Shown here: in pieces, positions 16,563 to 26,237 of the stretch
Layout of the letters: each line of letters begins with the position of its first letter
Position numbering within the stretch: position 1 is the first letter of the stretch
Origin: Sphaerochaeta sp. S2
GTDB taxonomy: Bacteria; Spirochaetota; Spirochaetia; Sphaerochaetales; Sphaerochaetaceae
Reading direction: 5' to 3'
NCBI RefSeq assembly: GCF_016406725.1
Contig: NZ_JAEKNT010000232.1
Span: 1-55,475 of the forward strand
Length of the DNA: 55,475 bases
Translations under genes and position numbers: made by a program
Notes under the pieces: model-generated
Told to the model about the DNA's origin: nothing
What the model saw: the letters and a program-made list of their open reading frames with translations, nothing else
Database searches by the model: none

Positions 16563-17677
16563 TAGATATCATCATGCTTAACCAGTACAACCGGTTCTTC
16601 TTCACTGTTTATCAGGCATCGCCTGATGGTGGAGAAGAGCTGGCGTACATTTCCTGGCCAATGATAACTCATAAGCAGTTCCAGTCCATGTTCATCCAAC
16701 TGCTTCTTGCTTTTGCAGTGAAGCAGGAAATGTTCGCAGAGCTGAGGGATATCTTCAAGATGATCTCTCAGCGGAGGCATGGTGATAGATACCTCATTGA
16801 TGCGGTAAAAGAAATCCTTACGGATTCGGTTTCCTTGCATGAGTGTCACGAGGTCTTCATTGGAGGCTGTGATGAGGCGAAAACGAGAGGTATGCAATTG
16901 TGTATCTCCCAGACGTCGGTATTGTCCGTTTTCCAGGAGCCTGAGCATATAGGCTTGGAAGGAAGGAGAGAGGGTCTCTAACTCGTCGAGGAACAATGTC
17001 GATTGGTTAGCTTCATGGACCAACCCTGGGAGGTCTGTATTTCCGTCTGTAAAAGCTCCTTTTACATGACCAAAGAACATGGAGTTTCCTAAGGAACTGG
17101 AGAGGAGTGAGCAATTGACCGATACCATGTTTCTATGGGGGAAGCTGAGGCGATGAAGATAGGTTGCCGCCAGTTCTTTTCCTGTTCCTGTTTCTCCATA
17201 CAGATGAATCGAGCAGTTCTGCTTTGCATATCGAGAAAGATCATTCCTCAGCCTTTGCATACAATAACTATTTCCAACCAACCCACAAGGTATATATGGT
17301 TTCTGTTGTTCTCGGCTTTCTGTTTTTCCCAGGAAAGGATCCAGATGGGAAAACAGGGAATCGAAGTCAACACCTTTTCTTTGAATGATATGAAGATTGA
17401 GATGTTTGAACGCCTGTTTATTGAGTTTTTGCTCGTTGCTGGTAAAGAGCAGGATAGGGATAGTACATTTTTGGTAAGTTAGTTGTTCAAGAACTGAACG
17501 TTGGCTTCCCTTGCTCATTCTCTCGTCAATGATGAGTAGTTTTGGGCTCACCGAGTTGCTATCCAGCGCTTCCAGAAGCTTATGGGAAATAGTGAATTCA
17601 TGAAGAAAATCTTGGGTGAAATGGTGCTTGAATTGCTCCTTGAACCGCCAGTCCGATGAGATGATGAACAGAGACAT
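16553..17677 (-). CDS. Degenerate sigma-54-type AAA+ activator, no DNA-binding domain
   Basis: 374 residues. N-terminal receiver-like domain (1-115) with one Asp at a phosphorylation-like place (LLIIDERMS, Asp51). The AAA+ core has Walker A GETGTGKE (161-168), Walker B LFLDE (228-232) and the family WPGNVRQL near the end. The sigma-54 contact loop reads GAFTDG (207-212) instead of GAFTGA, and ESSL-type residues are altered. There is no Fis-type helix-turn-helix; the protein stops after the AAA+ domain. GGGAG 7 nt upstream supports ATG 17677 over 17704. It may work from solution or have lost sigma-54 activation. Confidence 0.82.
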   Translation of the reverse strand: MSLFIISSDWRFKEQFKHHFTQDFLHEFTISHKLLEALDSNSVSPKLLIIDERMSKGSQRSVLEQLTYQKCTIPILLFTSNEQKLNKQAFKHLNLHIIQRKGVDFDSLFSHLDPFLGKTESREQQKPYIPCGLVGNSYCMQRLRNDLSRYAKQNCSIHLYGETGTGKELAATYLHRLSFPHRNMVSVNCSLLSSSLGNSMFFGHVKGAFTDGNTDLPGLVHEANQSTLFLDELETLSPSFQAYMLRLLENGQYRRLGDTQLHTSRFRLITASNEDLVTLMQGNRIRKDFFYRINEVSITMPPLRDHLEDIPQLCEHFLLHCKSKKQLDEHGLELLMSYHWPGNVRQLFSTIRRCLINSEEEPVVLVKHDDIYQD

Positions 17678-17819
17678 GCAGAGACTCCCAATACATATAA
17701 TCATAGGAATACCCGAAATAGCACTAGGAGCATCGACAGGGAAGATTCTTGTATTCCTTGGAGTAATATTGAAAGTAGTAAGCAGTGCACTCTACTCTCT
17801 CTTTGAGAGGTGTACCGGT

Positions 17820-18617
17820 TTAGTTTTTCTTTTCCGTCATGATGGTTTGAATTGCTGAAAGAGCATAGATTCCAGCAGTTTCGCTGCGTAGGATATTAGT
17901 CCTTAAGAGTACAGGATGAAATCCCGCGTCCTCAAGGAATATACACTCTTCTTCGCTAAAGCCACCTTCAGGACCCACTAGTAGGGCAATTGGGGTATCA
18001 ATGGGGAGCGCTTCGAGCAGCTCGTGGAGCGTTTTCTGAGATTCGTTGCGGTTGCTTTGATGGAAGAACAGTGCTGGGCCACGATTGTTCCACCACTTGG
18101 AAAGTTCTGTGAGGGGGATGATCTCTGGATGTATTTCCGTGGAGAGGGGGGAACCACTCTGTTGCAGGGCCTCCTTGACTTGTCGATCCAGCCGCTCAAA
18201 CCTGTTTCCTAAAGCTTTCTCACTTTTGCTTGAAAGGTCAGGAACACAGTACCGACTTTGGACAAGTACAATCTCCCTTACTCCGATTTCTGTTGCTTGC
18301 CTGACTATCTGGTCTTCCTTCTTTCCTTTGCAGAGACACTGCATAAGGGTCAAGTTTGGGTAGGGCCCAGCATAGGAAGGAAGCGCATCGGTTGTTTGGA
18401 CCGATGCATCTTCTTTCAATTCCATACAGGAGAGTCTGCACTCCTGTTTTGCGATTTTCTCAATGGTCAGTTGATAGGCTCTTCCAGCCTGGTCACGACC
18501 CAGAATATGTTGGCCTTCCTTGAGCCGTAGTACCTTGATCAGGTATTGGCTCTCTTTTCCTCTTAGTACAAGAGAGTCTTCTCCTTTGAAGGTTCTTGGA
18601 AGGATGTACTGCCTCAC
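17820..18617 (-). CDS. rsmE: 16S rRNA (uracil1498-N3)-methyltransferase
   Basis: 265 residues. SPOUT-family enzyme that methylates U1498 in 16S rRNA. N-terminal PUA-like domain (RQYILPRTF..., HILGRDQAGRAY), then the knotted methyltransferase domain: KKEDQIVRQATEIGVREIVLVQSRYCV, the SAM-binding knot LLVGPEGGFSEEE and LRTNILRSETAGIYALSAIQ. Full length. The start overlaps the ctpA stop by 4 nt, so the pair is co-translated; the order ctpA-rsmE-activator suggests one minus-strand unit. Confidence 0.95.
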   Translation of the reverse strand: MRQYILPRTFKGEDSLVLRGKESQYLIKVLRLKEGQHILGRDQAGRAYQLTIEKIAKQECRLSCMELKEDASVQTTDALPSYAGPYPNLTLMQCLCKGKKEDQIVRQATEIGVREIVLVQSRYCVPDLSSKSEKALGNRFERLDRQVKEALQQSGSPLSTEIHPEIIPLTELSKWWNNRGPALFFHQSNRNESQKTLHELLEALPIDTPIALLVGPEGGFSEEECIFLEDAGFHPVLLRTNILRSETAGIYALSAIQTIMTEKKN

Positions 18618-20053
18618 GATCCACTCCTGATGAACTCGATTGCCCGTCTCAGTTGCCGGTCGAAGATGGGGTCTGCAATGGGACGATCTTCATAGGGCAT
18701 CTTGGAGAGATACTCGTTCCTGATCAAAAGAAGCAAGATCTCCTCATTGATACCCCTCTCCTTGTACTGCTCAGCAAACGCCCTGATATTCTCATCTGTT
18801 GGTTCTGGGTTCTCCTTCACATAGGAGGATAGGGCATTCTCTGTCATCAGTGTTTCAAAGAGTGGAATTTCCTCATCAGTGAGTTCTACATCATCCACCA
18901 GGATATCGGGTTCAATACCTTTTTCATGGATATTCTCGCCATTGGGGGTGTAGTAGTGAGCAGTAGTCACCTGTGCAAACCCCTCTCCAAACTGGAAGAC
19001 ATCCTGCACGACACCCTTGCCGAAGGTTTTTGTACCGATCAAGGTAGCACGATTGTTGTCCTTCATTGCAGCTGCAAAAATCTCTGCTGAGGAGGCCGAC
19101 CCTGTATTGGTGAGGATGACAATTGGGAGGTCAAGTGGAACTTCAGGATCTCCACTGGAAATATAGCGTTGGTCCCTTCTTGTTCCCTTCTTTCCTTGGA
19201 TGGTGACCAATGTTTTCCCTTCCTCTAGGAAGATGTTTGCTGCTTGCATGGTTCCATCCACAGCCCCTCCTCCATTGTTGCGCTCATCGATTATGAGGCC
19301 AACGATGTCCTCTTCCATGAGCTTTTGAACATGTTCAAGGAGTTGTTTCCCTGTTTGGGGAGTGAATTCGGAAAGAATAATGTATCCAATATCACCTTCA
19401 AGGATACCACTATCAACAGTGGGGGTGGTGATCATCTCCCTTACAAGAGTCAGGTCAAAAGAGGTTCCACTCCTATAGACGGTGATGGTGACAGGGGTAT
19501 TGGGTTCACCACGAAGAAGCATACTTGCTTCATAACTGGTTAACGCATCTACCGCTTCCCCCTCGATATGACTGATCAGATCTCCGGCACGTAAGCCCGC
19601 CCGTTGGGCAGGGGAGCCTGGGAACGGAGAGACAATGGTGATCATATAGGTGGATGGGTCACTGGGATCCTTGTTTTCAGGAACTGGCTTGTTGAGATAG
19701 GTTCCGATGCCTCCATACACACCTGATGTTTCTTCCTGGTACTCCTTAGCCTCGGTAGGTGGTACATAGAAAGAATAAGGATCATCGAGGCTGGCGACCA
19801 GTGCCGTGGCAAGGTCATTGAACATTTTCTCTTTGTCGACTTCATTGATATAAATGGAATCCACGTAGCGGTACAACCGCTCCAAGGAGGCCATATCAAA
19901 TGAGATTTGATCTGCTCCTGATTCCTGGGAGGTATAGCCACCCGATAGCGGAGAAGCAAGGACCTGCTCCACCGAGCCCCCTGCAAAGAGGGGAAGAATC
20001 ATTAACAGTACTATGAAACTTAGGCTGAGCCTACGGGTATATATGCTTTTCAT
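18614..20053 (-). CDS. ctpA: S41-family carboxyl-terminal processing protease
   Basis: About 479 residues. Signal peptide (KSIYTRRLSLSFIVLLMILPLFAGGS), an N-terminal helical region, a PDZ domain (VSPFPGSPAQRAGLRAGDLISHIEG) and the S41 catalytic domain with Ser in NTGSASSAEIFAAAM and Lys in GTKTFGKGVVQ. It acts in the periplasm on the C-termini of envelope proteins. No Shine-Dalgarno precedes ATG 20053; TATATT ends 6 nt before it on the minus strand, so a leaderless start is possible. ATG 20071 is an alternative. Confidence 0.93.
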   Translation of the reverse strand: MKSIYTRRLSLSFIVLLMILPLFAGGSVEQVLASPLSGGYTSQESGADQISFDMASLERLYRYVDSIYINEVDKEKMFNDLATALVASLDDPYSFYVPPTEAKEYQEETSGVYGGIGTYLNKPVPENKDPSDPSTYMITIVSPFPGSPAQRAGLRAGDLISHIEGEAVDALTSYEASMLLRGEPNTPVTITVYRSGTSFDLTLVREMITTPTVDSGILEGDIGYIILSEFTPQTGKQLLEHVQKLMEEDIVGLIIDERNNGGGAVDGTMQAANIFLEEGKTLVTIQGKKGTRRDQRYISSGDPEVPLDLPIVILTNTGSASSAEIFAAAMKDNNRATLIGTKTFGKGVVQDVFQFGEGFAQVTTAHYYTPNGENIHEKGIEPDILVDDVELTDEEIPLFETLMTENALSSYVKENPEPTDENIRAFAEQYKERGINEEILLLLIRNEYLSKMPYEDRPIADPIFDRQLRRAIEFIRSGS

Positions 20054-20100
20054 ATACAGAATATACAGCATTGAAGGGAAATCGGCTAGGTTGTCGAGTA

Positions 20101-20129
20101 TTGACCACACCAGCGTGGCACATTACACT
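20101..20129 (+). promoter_or_regulatory. lgt promoter predicting a leaderless mRNA
   Basis: TTGACC (20101-20106), 17-bp spacer, TACACT (20124-20129), then six bases and the ATG at 20136. No ribosome binding site is present between. The expected transcription start falls on the A of the start codon. Confidence 0.68.
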
Positions 20130-20135
20130 TGCCCC

Positions 20136-21095
20136 ATGACCTTATTCATCGAATTTCCCAGTTGGATTTCGCCGGAAATCATACCCGGTCTGCCCCTCAG
20201 ATGGTATGGTCTGATGTACGTGGTCGCTTTCAGTGTTGCCTACCTGATGATCCGTCTCCAGGCAAGAAAGGGTGAAATAGCTATTGATGCTGATCAAACG
20301 CTGAACCTGGTGTTGTATTGTGTGGTTGGCTTGATTCTTGGAGCACGGTTGTTCAGTGTTCTTTTCTACGATGGTTCCTTCTATTATTGGACGCACCCTT
20401 GGATGATCTTCTGGCCTTTTAGGGGAGGGAGATTCATCGGACTGCCTGGCATGAGTTACCATGGTGGGTTGGTAGGTGCCGTTATTGGAGGCTGGATCTA
20501 CAGCAGGCGGTACAAGCTCTCCTTTTTTTCCATTGCCGATACGGTAGCCTATGCAGCTCCACTCGGGTATACCTTTGGACGTTTGGGCAATTTTATCAAC
20601 GGTGAACTCTTTGGAAGGGTCTCTACCAAACCTTGGGCGATGGTTTTTCCTGATGCTCCATCCTTTTCAACTAATTATGCATGGGTACGTGAGATAGCTG
20701 ACCAGCTAGGTATAGCCTATGAAAGTGGGGCTATGGTTAACCTGCCCAGGCACCCCAGCCAACTCTATGAAGCCTTGTTCGAAGGAATTGTGTTATTCCT
20801 TTTCCTCTGGTTTGTGATCAGGCCAAGAAGGGAAAAGCATCCTGCTGGGTTCGCCTTGGTGTGGTATACCGCAGGATACGGGGCTGTTCGCTTTTTCATT
20901 GAATATTTTAGGGCTCCTGATGAGAACCTGGGGTATATCATTGCCCTTGGCAGAGAGTCAGACAATATTGCCCTATTGCAATCCTTTTTCAATTTTTCCA
21001 TGGGCCAGCTCTTCTGCCTGGCCATGATTGTTTCAGCAAGCATCTTCGCCGTTTTCCTGAAACGGCGAGAAGGAGTCAAGCATGTCAGTAATTAA
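20136..21095 (+). CDS. lgt: Prolipoprotein diacylglyceryl transferase
   Basis: 319 residues, polytopic membrane enzyme that moves diacylglycerol from phosphatidylglycerol to the lipobox Cys of prelipoproteins. The family signature is GRLGNFINGELFGR; further conserved segments are LPLRWYGLMYV at the N-terminus, GLPGMSYHGGLVGAV and HPSQLYEALFEG. ATG 20136 is chosen because homology begins at MTLFIEFPSWI; the frame is open upstream to 20013 within the divergent ctpA. It overlaps the next gene by 14 nt. A lipoprotein gene is found elsewhere in the window (41.9 kb). Confidence 0.95.
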   Translation: MTLFIEFPSWISPEIIPGLPLRWYGLMYVVAFSVAYLMIRLQARKGEIAIDADQTLNLVLYCVVGLILGARLFSVLFYDGSFYYWTHPWMIFWPFRGGRFIGLPGMSYHGGLVGAVIGGWIYSRRYKLSFFSIADTVAYAAPLGYTFGRLGNFINGELFGRVSTKPWAMVFPDAPSFSTNYAWVREIADQLGIAYESGAMVNLPRHPSQLYEALFEGIVLFLFLWFVIRPRREKHPAGFALVWYTAGYGAVRFFIEYFRAPDENLGYIIALGRESDNIALLQSFFNFSMGQLFCLAMIVSASIFAVFLKRREGVKHVSN

Positions 21096-22851
21096 CGAGC
21101 GGGTTGAAAAACTCCGCTCCCTCATGGATAAACATAACCTTGATGGATGGATTATCAATGGGACAGATCCACATCAGAGTGAATATGTGTGTGAGCGATG
21201 GAGGAGCCGCGCTTGGATGAGTGGCTTTACCGGAAGTGCAGGAACGGTCATCATTACCCAGAAGGATGCACTTCTTTGGGTCGATTCGCGCTACTTCATT
21301 CAAGCTCAACAGCAGATTGAGGGAACCTGTTTCCAGATGATGAAGATCGACACCCCTTCGTTCCCTGACCCCAGTACCTATTTGAAGGAACATCTGCAGA
21401 AGGACAGCAAGATAGGCATTGATAAAGCCACGTTGACTATACAGGGTGAGCAAGACTTGCAAAGAGCCTTCGGCGAAGACTTGGCACTGGTTCCTTCAGA
21501 TGATCTGTTGGATTCTATCTGGCAGGACAGAAGCGAGGTGCCTGCAAAGCCGGTGACCTCTCTTCCTGATGATATTGCCGGGTTCTCCCGCAGTCAGAAG
21601 CTCGCCATGGTTCGCTATGCCATGGTGCAGAAAGGTGCTTCCTATACAGTTATTTCTTCCTTGGATGATATTGCCTGGCTAACCAATCTTAGGGGAGAGG
21701 ATGTTCCCTATAGTCCTGTCTTCCTTGCCTATCTTGTAGTGGGGAAGACTGACGCTTGGCTGTTCACCAATCCAGGAAGGTTTACGGATGAACTCACCCA
21801 GGATGTAACTGAAGATTTTACCATTCATCCTTATGAAGATGTAGTTCCTACACTCAGGAATGTTTTGAAGGAGGATGATGTTCTCTACTTCAATCCTGAG
21901 AAGATCAACCTCCTTGTTGCAGAGACCTTCGGGGATTGTGAAACGATCACCGGTCTTGATTTCTCCACTGACCTGAAGGCTTGCAAGAATGATACCGAGA
22001 TGGAAGGGATGCGCAAAGCTCATCTGCTCGATGGGGTAGCCTTGGTCAATTTCCTTGCCCAGCTCGATACCAAGCATGGACGCTATACAGAAATTGCCAT
22101 CTCTGACCTTCTTAAGGAACAGAGGTTGCGCAATCCTGATTGTATTGGAGAATCTTTCTCTCCCATCAGTGGATGGGCAGAACATGGCGCAATGTGCCAC
22201 TACAGTGCCACAGAAGAGAGCAATTCGGTGGTTGAAGGAAGTGGGCTACTCGTCCTCGACACTGGAGGGATGTATACCTTTGGAACGACCGATGTAACCC
22301 GGACGATTCTCTTCGGCGAACCCACTGAGGAGCAGATCAGGGATTACACGTTGGTGTTGAAAGGCAATCTTGCCATAGCATCTGCACGTTTCCCTGAGGG
22401 AACCTGCGGTTATCAGTTGGATGTGCTGGCAAGGCAGTTCCTTTGGCAGCAGGGATTGAGTTACTTCCATGGTACCGGCCACGGTATCGGATTCCGTCTC
22501 AACGTACATGAAGGACCTCACTCCATCAGTCCAAAACCTCTCTCTGTCCCTCTGAAAAAAGGTATGGTGGTCAGTGATGAACCAGGCCTCTACAAAGAGG
22601 GTCGGCATGGAATTCGAATTGAGAACATTGTAGCAGTCAGAGAGGATGTGAAAACAGAATTTGGCCAATTCCTGAGCTTTGAGGTCTTGACCATTTGTCC
22701 GTTTGAACGCAGATTGATAGACAAGAACCTGCTTTCAGCCCAAGAGATAGCTATGGTGGATGCATATCATCGATGGGTGTATGAAGAGCTGAAACATCTG
22801 GTGGATCCACCTGCAATGGAATATCTAAAGGGTGCAACAAAGCCCCTCTAG
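21082..22851 (+). CDS. pepP: Xaa-Pro aminopeptidase (M24B)
   Basis: 589 residues, the long three-domain form like eukaryotic XPNPEP1. Two creatinase-like N-terminal domains (1-300) precede the pita-bread catalytic domain. Metal ligands are visible: Asp in LLVLDTGG, Asp in TTDVTRT, His in GTGHGIGF..HEGPH, Glu in EPGLYKEG..GIRIEN and Glu in FLSFEVLT. It removes N-terminal residues before proline. AAGGAGT upstream of ATG 21082 is the ribosome binding site within the end of lgt. Confidence 0.94.
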   Translation: MSVINERVEKLRSLMDKHNLDGWIINGTDPHQSEYVCERWRSRAWMSGFTGSAGTVIITQKDALLWVDSRYFIQAQQQIEGTCFQMMKIDTPSFPDPSTYLKEHLQKDSKIGIDKATLTIQGEQDLQRAFGEDLALVPSDDLLDSIWQDRSEVPAKPVTSLPDDIAGFSRSQKLAMVRYAMVQKGASYTVISSLDDIAWLTNLRGEDVPYSPVFLAYLVVGKTDAWLFTNPGRFTDELTQDVTEDFTIHPYEDVVPTLRNVLKEDDVLYFNPEKINLLVAETFGDCETITGLDFSTDLKACKNDTEMEGMRKAHLLDGVALVNFLAQLDTKHGRYTEIAISDLLKEQRLRNPDCIGESFSPISGWAEHGAMCHYSATEESNSVVEGSGLLVLDTGGMYTFGTTDVTRTILFGEPTEEQIRDYTLVLKGNLAIASARFPEGTCGYQLDVLARQFLWQQGLSYFHGTGHGIGFRLNVHEGPHSISPKPLSVPLKKGMVVSDEPGLYKEGRHGIRIENIVAVREDVKTEFGQFLSFEVLTICPFERRLIDKNLLSAQEIAMVDAYHRWVYEELKHLVDPPAMEYLKGATKPL

Positions 22852-22889
22852 GCATGGTTTGAAATGGAAATTACAAGGAGTTATACATA

Positions 22890-24536
22890 ATGGTTGATGC
22901 ATTGAAAAAAATGGGAAAGATTTCCCGTAAAGGTCCAGTAGTCTTGGTTATCATGGATGGCGTAGGCTTTGGAAAATATAAGGAAGGCGATGCAGTTGCT
23001 TCTGCATTGACTGGAACGCTGAACAAGCTGTACAAGGCAAATCCTTGGACCAAGCTTAAGGCCCATGGTACTGCTGTTGGCCTTCCATCAGATGATGATA
23101 TGGGTAACAGTGAGGTAGGTCACAACGCAATGGGTTGTGGAAGGGTTTTCGCCCAGGGTGCAAAACTGGTCAATGCTTCCATATCCACAGGTGCCATGTA
23201 TGAGGGCCCTACATGGAAGAAGCTGATCAACAATGCAAAAGAGAAGCAATCTACTCTCCACTTCATCGGTTTGCTGAGTGATGGGAATGTACACTCCCAC
23301 ATCGACAACCTCAAGGCTATGATCCTCCAGGCAAAAGAGGAAGGTGTTTCCAAGGTTCGTGTGCATGCACTACTCGATGGAAGAGATGTTGGTGAACTGA
23401 GTGCCCTCGATTATTTCGATCCCTTTGAAGAGTTCCTTGCCGGCATCAATGATGAAGGTTTTGATGCAAAGATTGCCAGTGGTGGTGGAAGAATGGTTAT
23501 CACCATGGACCGCTACAATGCAAACTGGAATATGGTCAAGAAAGGTTGGGAAACCCATGTATTGGGTGAAGGCCGAATGTTTGACAGTGCTCATGAGGCT
23601 ATTACTGTACTCCGTGAAGAGTCTAAGGCAATCGACCAGGACCTGCCTCCATTTGTTGTTGCAAAGGACGGCAAGCCGGTTGGAACCATCGAGGATGGGG
23701 ATAGCGTCATTCTCTTCAACTTCCGTGGAGACCGTGCTCTTGAGATTACCAAGGCATTCGAGGCTGAGGAGCTTACCGAATTTGACCGAAAGCGTCGACC
23801 CGATGTCGAGTATGCAGGGATGATGGAGTATGATGGGGACTTGCATGTTCCTGCCCAGTTCCTGGTAACCCCTCCGGCAATAGACAAGACTCTTGCTGAG
23901 TATCTCTGTGCTTCAAAGGTCAAGCAGTTCTCCATCAGTGAGACCCAGAAGTTTGGGCATGTAACCTACTTCTTCAATGGAAACAAGAGTGGCAAATTCG
24001 ACAATTCCCTCGAAGAGTATGTAGAAATCCTGAGTGATATCGTCCCTCTTGAGGAAAGGCCCTGGATGAAATGTGCTGAGATTGCCGACCGTGTCATCGA
24101 TGAGGTTGAAAGCGGCAAGTGGGACTTCATAAAACTGAACTTCCCCAATGGCGACATGGTTGGTCATACCGGTAACTATCAGGCGGTTGTCTGCTCGATG
24201 GAAGGTCTTGACCTGCAGATTGGCAGGATCTACAAGTCGGTCATGGAAGCAGGTGGCGTGATGGTGATCACTGCCGACCATGGAAATGCTGATGACATGT
24301 TTGAGCATGCCAAGGATGGCAGTGTGAAGTACAAGGAGAATGGTGATCCTCAGTCAAAGACCAGTCACTCACTCAATCCTGTTCCTTGCATCATCTGTGA
24401 CAGCAACTACCAGGGAGAGTATGAGACAGAGCTCAAGAGTGGGCTTGGGATCAGCAGTATTGCAGCGACCTGTATGAATCTGCTCGACTTCGAGGCCCCA
24501 AGTGAGTACGATCCAAGTATTATCACGGTGAAATAA
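22890..24536 (+). CDS. gpmI: 2,3-bisphosphoglycerate-independent phosphoglycerate mutase
   Basis: 548 residues; interconverts 3- and 2-phosphoglycerate in glycolysis using two Mn ions. Seen: VLVIMDGVGFG (metal Asp), MGNSEVGHNAMGCGR (catalytic Ser in NSEVGH), HALLDGRDV, NFRGDRA, and the C-terminal metal site HGNADDM preceded by PNGDMVGHTG. AAGGAG lies at 22874-22879. Followed by a strong terminator, so monocistronic or the last gene of the lgt-pepP-gpmI run. Confidence 0.97.
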   Translation: MVDALKKMGKISRKGPVVLVIMDGVGFGKYKEGDAVASALTGTLNKLYKANPWTKLKAHGTAVGLPSDDDMGNSEVGHNAMGCGRVFAQGAKLVNASISTGAMYEGPTWKKLINNAKEKQSTLHFIGLLSDGNVHSHIDNLKAMILQAKEEGVSKVRVHALLDGRDVGELSALDYFDPFEEFLAGINDEGFDAKIASGGGRMVITMDRYNANWNMVKKGWETHVLGEGRMFDSAHEAITVLREESKAIDQDLPPFVVAKDGKPVGTIEDGDSVILFNFRGDRALEITKAFEAEELTEFDRKRRPDVEYAGMMEYDGDLHVPAQFLVTPPAIDKTLAEYLCASKVKQFSISETQKFGHVTYFFNGNKSGKFDNSLEEYVEILSDIVPLEERPWMKCAEIADRVIDEVESGKWDFIKLNFPNGDMVGHTGNYQAVVCSMEGLDLQIGRIYKSVMEAGGVMVITADHGNADDMFEHAKDGSVKYKENGDPQSKTSHSLNPVPCIICDSNYQGEYETELKSGLGISSIAATCMNLLDFEAPSEYDPSIITVK

Positions 24537-24557
24537 GTATTTCTGTGATATCATGAA

Positions 24558-24586
24558 ACGGGGCCTACGGGCCCTGTTGTGTTTTT
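24558..24586 (+). terminator. Intrinsic terminator after gpmI
   Basis: ACGGGGCC (24558-24565) pairs with the complementary GGGCCCTGT arm ending at 24577, with one G-U pair and a short loop, followed by TGTGTTTTT. It closes the gpmI transcript. Confidence 0.85.
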
Positions 24587-24600
24587 AAAGGGAGGAAACA

Positions 24601-25455
24601 ATGGAATACAAAGCATTCGGAAAAACCGGCCATACCTCAAGTAGGGTGCTCTTTGGAGCTGCTGCATTTTGGGATGTAAGCCAAAAGGAAGCTGATAAGA
24701 CGTTGGGTCTTTTGCTCGATAATGGGATCAACCATATCGATACCGCTAGAAGCTACGGAGATGCTGAGTTGCGCATAGGTCCTTGGATGAAAGAACATCG
24801 TTCCTCTTTTTTCCTGGCTTCAAAAACCAATAAACGCACCAAGGAAGAGGCTCTGGTTGAGTTGAAGGAGACCCTCACCCGTCTTCAGACCGATTACATT
24901 GATTTGTGGCAACTACACTATCTTGTGGAACCGGATGAGTGGAAGACCACGATGAGCGAGGGGGGAGCCTTGGAGGCTGCCATTGAGGCTAAAAAGCAGG
25001 GATTGGTCCGTTTCATTGGCGTAACTGGCCATGGAGTTGAAGCCCCTTCAGCACATCTGAGAAGTCTGGAAGTCTATGATTTCGATTCAGTCCTCCTGCC
25101 TTACAACTATACCATGATGCAGAATTCACTCTACAGGGAGCAAACCCAAAAGCTTTTTGAGGTATGTAAGGAGAGAGATATTGCAGTGCAGACCATCAAG
25201 AGCCTTGCACGGGGAGAGCTTGGGAGCAAGGAGAAGGTTTATGCTACCTGGTATGATCCTCTTACCGATGAGGCTTCCATCCAGACGGCAGTCCATTGGG
25301 TTCTTTCCAATGAGCAGGTATTCCTGAACAGTACTGGTGATATTCGTATCTTGCCTCATATTCTCAAGGCAGCACAGGAGACGATCAGAAAGCCAAGTAA
25401 TGAAGAGATGGAAGCTCTGGGGAAGAAAGAGGCGATCACGCCGCTATTTAGCTGA
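24601..25455 (+). CDS. Aldo/keto reductase
   Basis: 284 residues, a compact AKR barrel. Catalytic tetrad candidates are Asp and Tyr in HIDTARSYGDAE, Lys in LASKTNKR and His in LWQLHYL. The C-terminal cofactor region is short and has no Fe-S Cys motif, unlike the longer AKR-ferredoxin fusions. Substrate unknown; NAD(P)H-dependent reduction of a carbonyl is expected. GGGAGG at 24591-24596 sets the start. It ends 2 bp from the stop of the convergent membrane protein gene. Confidence 0.88.
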   Translation: MEYKAFGKTGHTSSRVLFGAAAFWDVSQKEADKTLGLLLDNGINHIDTARSYGDAELRIGPWMKEHRSSFFLASKTNKRTKEEALVELKETLTRLQTDYIDLWQLHYLVEPDEWKTTMSEGGALEAAIEAKKQGLVRFIGVTGHGVEAPSAHLRSLEVYDFDSVLLPYNYTMMQNSLYREQTQKLFEVCKERDIAVQTIKSLARGELGSKEKVYATWYDPLTDEASIQTAVHWVLSNEQVFLNSTGDIRILPHILKAAQETIRKPSNEEMEALGKKEAITPLFS

Positions 25456-25457
25456 AC

Positions 25458-26231
25458 CTACGTCCAGATGTGGTACGTCCTGGTAACCAGGATCAGGGTG
25501 CTTGTCCCTGCAACATAGAGCGCCAGGCCAAGGAAGTTGAACAAGGTGTTCTGGCTAATGGTTACCATGGCGTTTCCCACGATCATCAAGATAAATGCCA
25601 GACAGCGTGAAAAGTTCTGTCTGCTGAAGTGCTCTTCAAACATGGCAATCAGAAAGGTTGTCACTGCCAACACGTTGATCAGAATACAGATTCCCAAGAA
25701 GAGACTGTTGGTGACTTTTGCTTCCCATAGATAGGAAGGGCTGTTGACCGATACCGGAACAAGGATGGAGAGCATCAAGGCACTGGCAGCACCGAAGAAT
25801 GAGTACTGCCAAAGCTTAACTGGGTTGATGGTCTGTTGGAAAATACCGGAAGCAAGAAAGAGAAATGATGAGAACAGCAGTGAGAAGTGGTAGATGACAG
25901 AGATGGTCATTGGGCTGATGATGAAAATCTGCGTGAGCGCCTGATATGCAGGAAGAATTTTCACATTCCCCAAGCTGAGCGTAAGGAGCAACAGGGGGAG
26001 CACCCGTGCCTCAGCCCCAATATTCGCCCTATAAAAAAAGCAGAGCAACAGCGCAGCTATCAAGGCAACCCAGAGATGAATCAAGGAAGGAAGAAGGTGC
26101 GACTGGGCTGTGGACCAAATGCCCTGTTGTTGCTGTAATGAGCTCACCATTGCATGGATAATCGTAATGGTGAGCATCAGGGTAATGACAGATTGGATTC
26201 CCAGAAATACGAAGCGTAGATTCTTTCCCAT
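25458..26231 (-). CDS. Hypothetical integral membrane protein
   Basis: 257 residues with about seven to eight hydrophobic helices covering almost the whole length and short charged connections (for example FYRANIGAEAR and MFEEHFSRQNFSR). No motif I recognise. It lies 6 bp downstream of the symporter gene on the same strand and is probably co-transcribed with it, which could mean a role in the same transport or stress process. A function cannot be given from sequence. Confidence 0.75.
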   Translation of the reverse strand: MGKNLRFVFLGIQSVITLMLTITIIHAMVSSLQQQQGIWSTAQSHLLPSLIHLWVALIAALLLCFFYRANIGAEARVLPLLLLTLSLGNVKILPAYQALTQIFIISPMTISVIYHFSLLFSSFLFLASGIFQQTINPVKLWQYSFFGAASALMLSILVPVSVNSPSYLWEAKVTNSLFLGICILINVLAVTTFLIAMFEEHFSRQNFSRCLAFILMIVGNAMVTISQNTLFNFLGLALYVAGTSTLILVTRTYHIWT

Positions 26232-26237
26232 GGCGTC

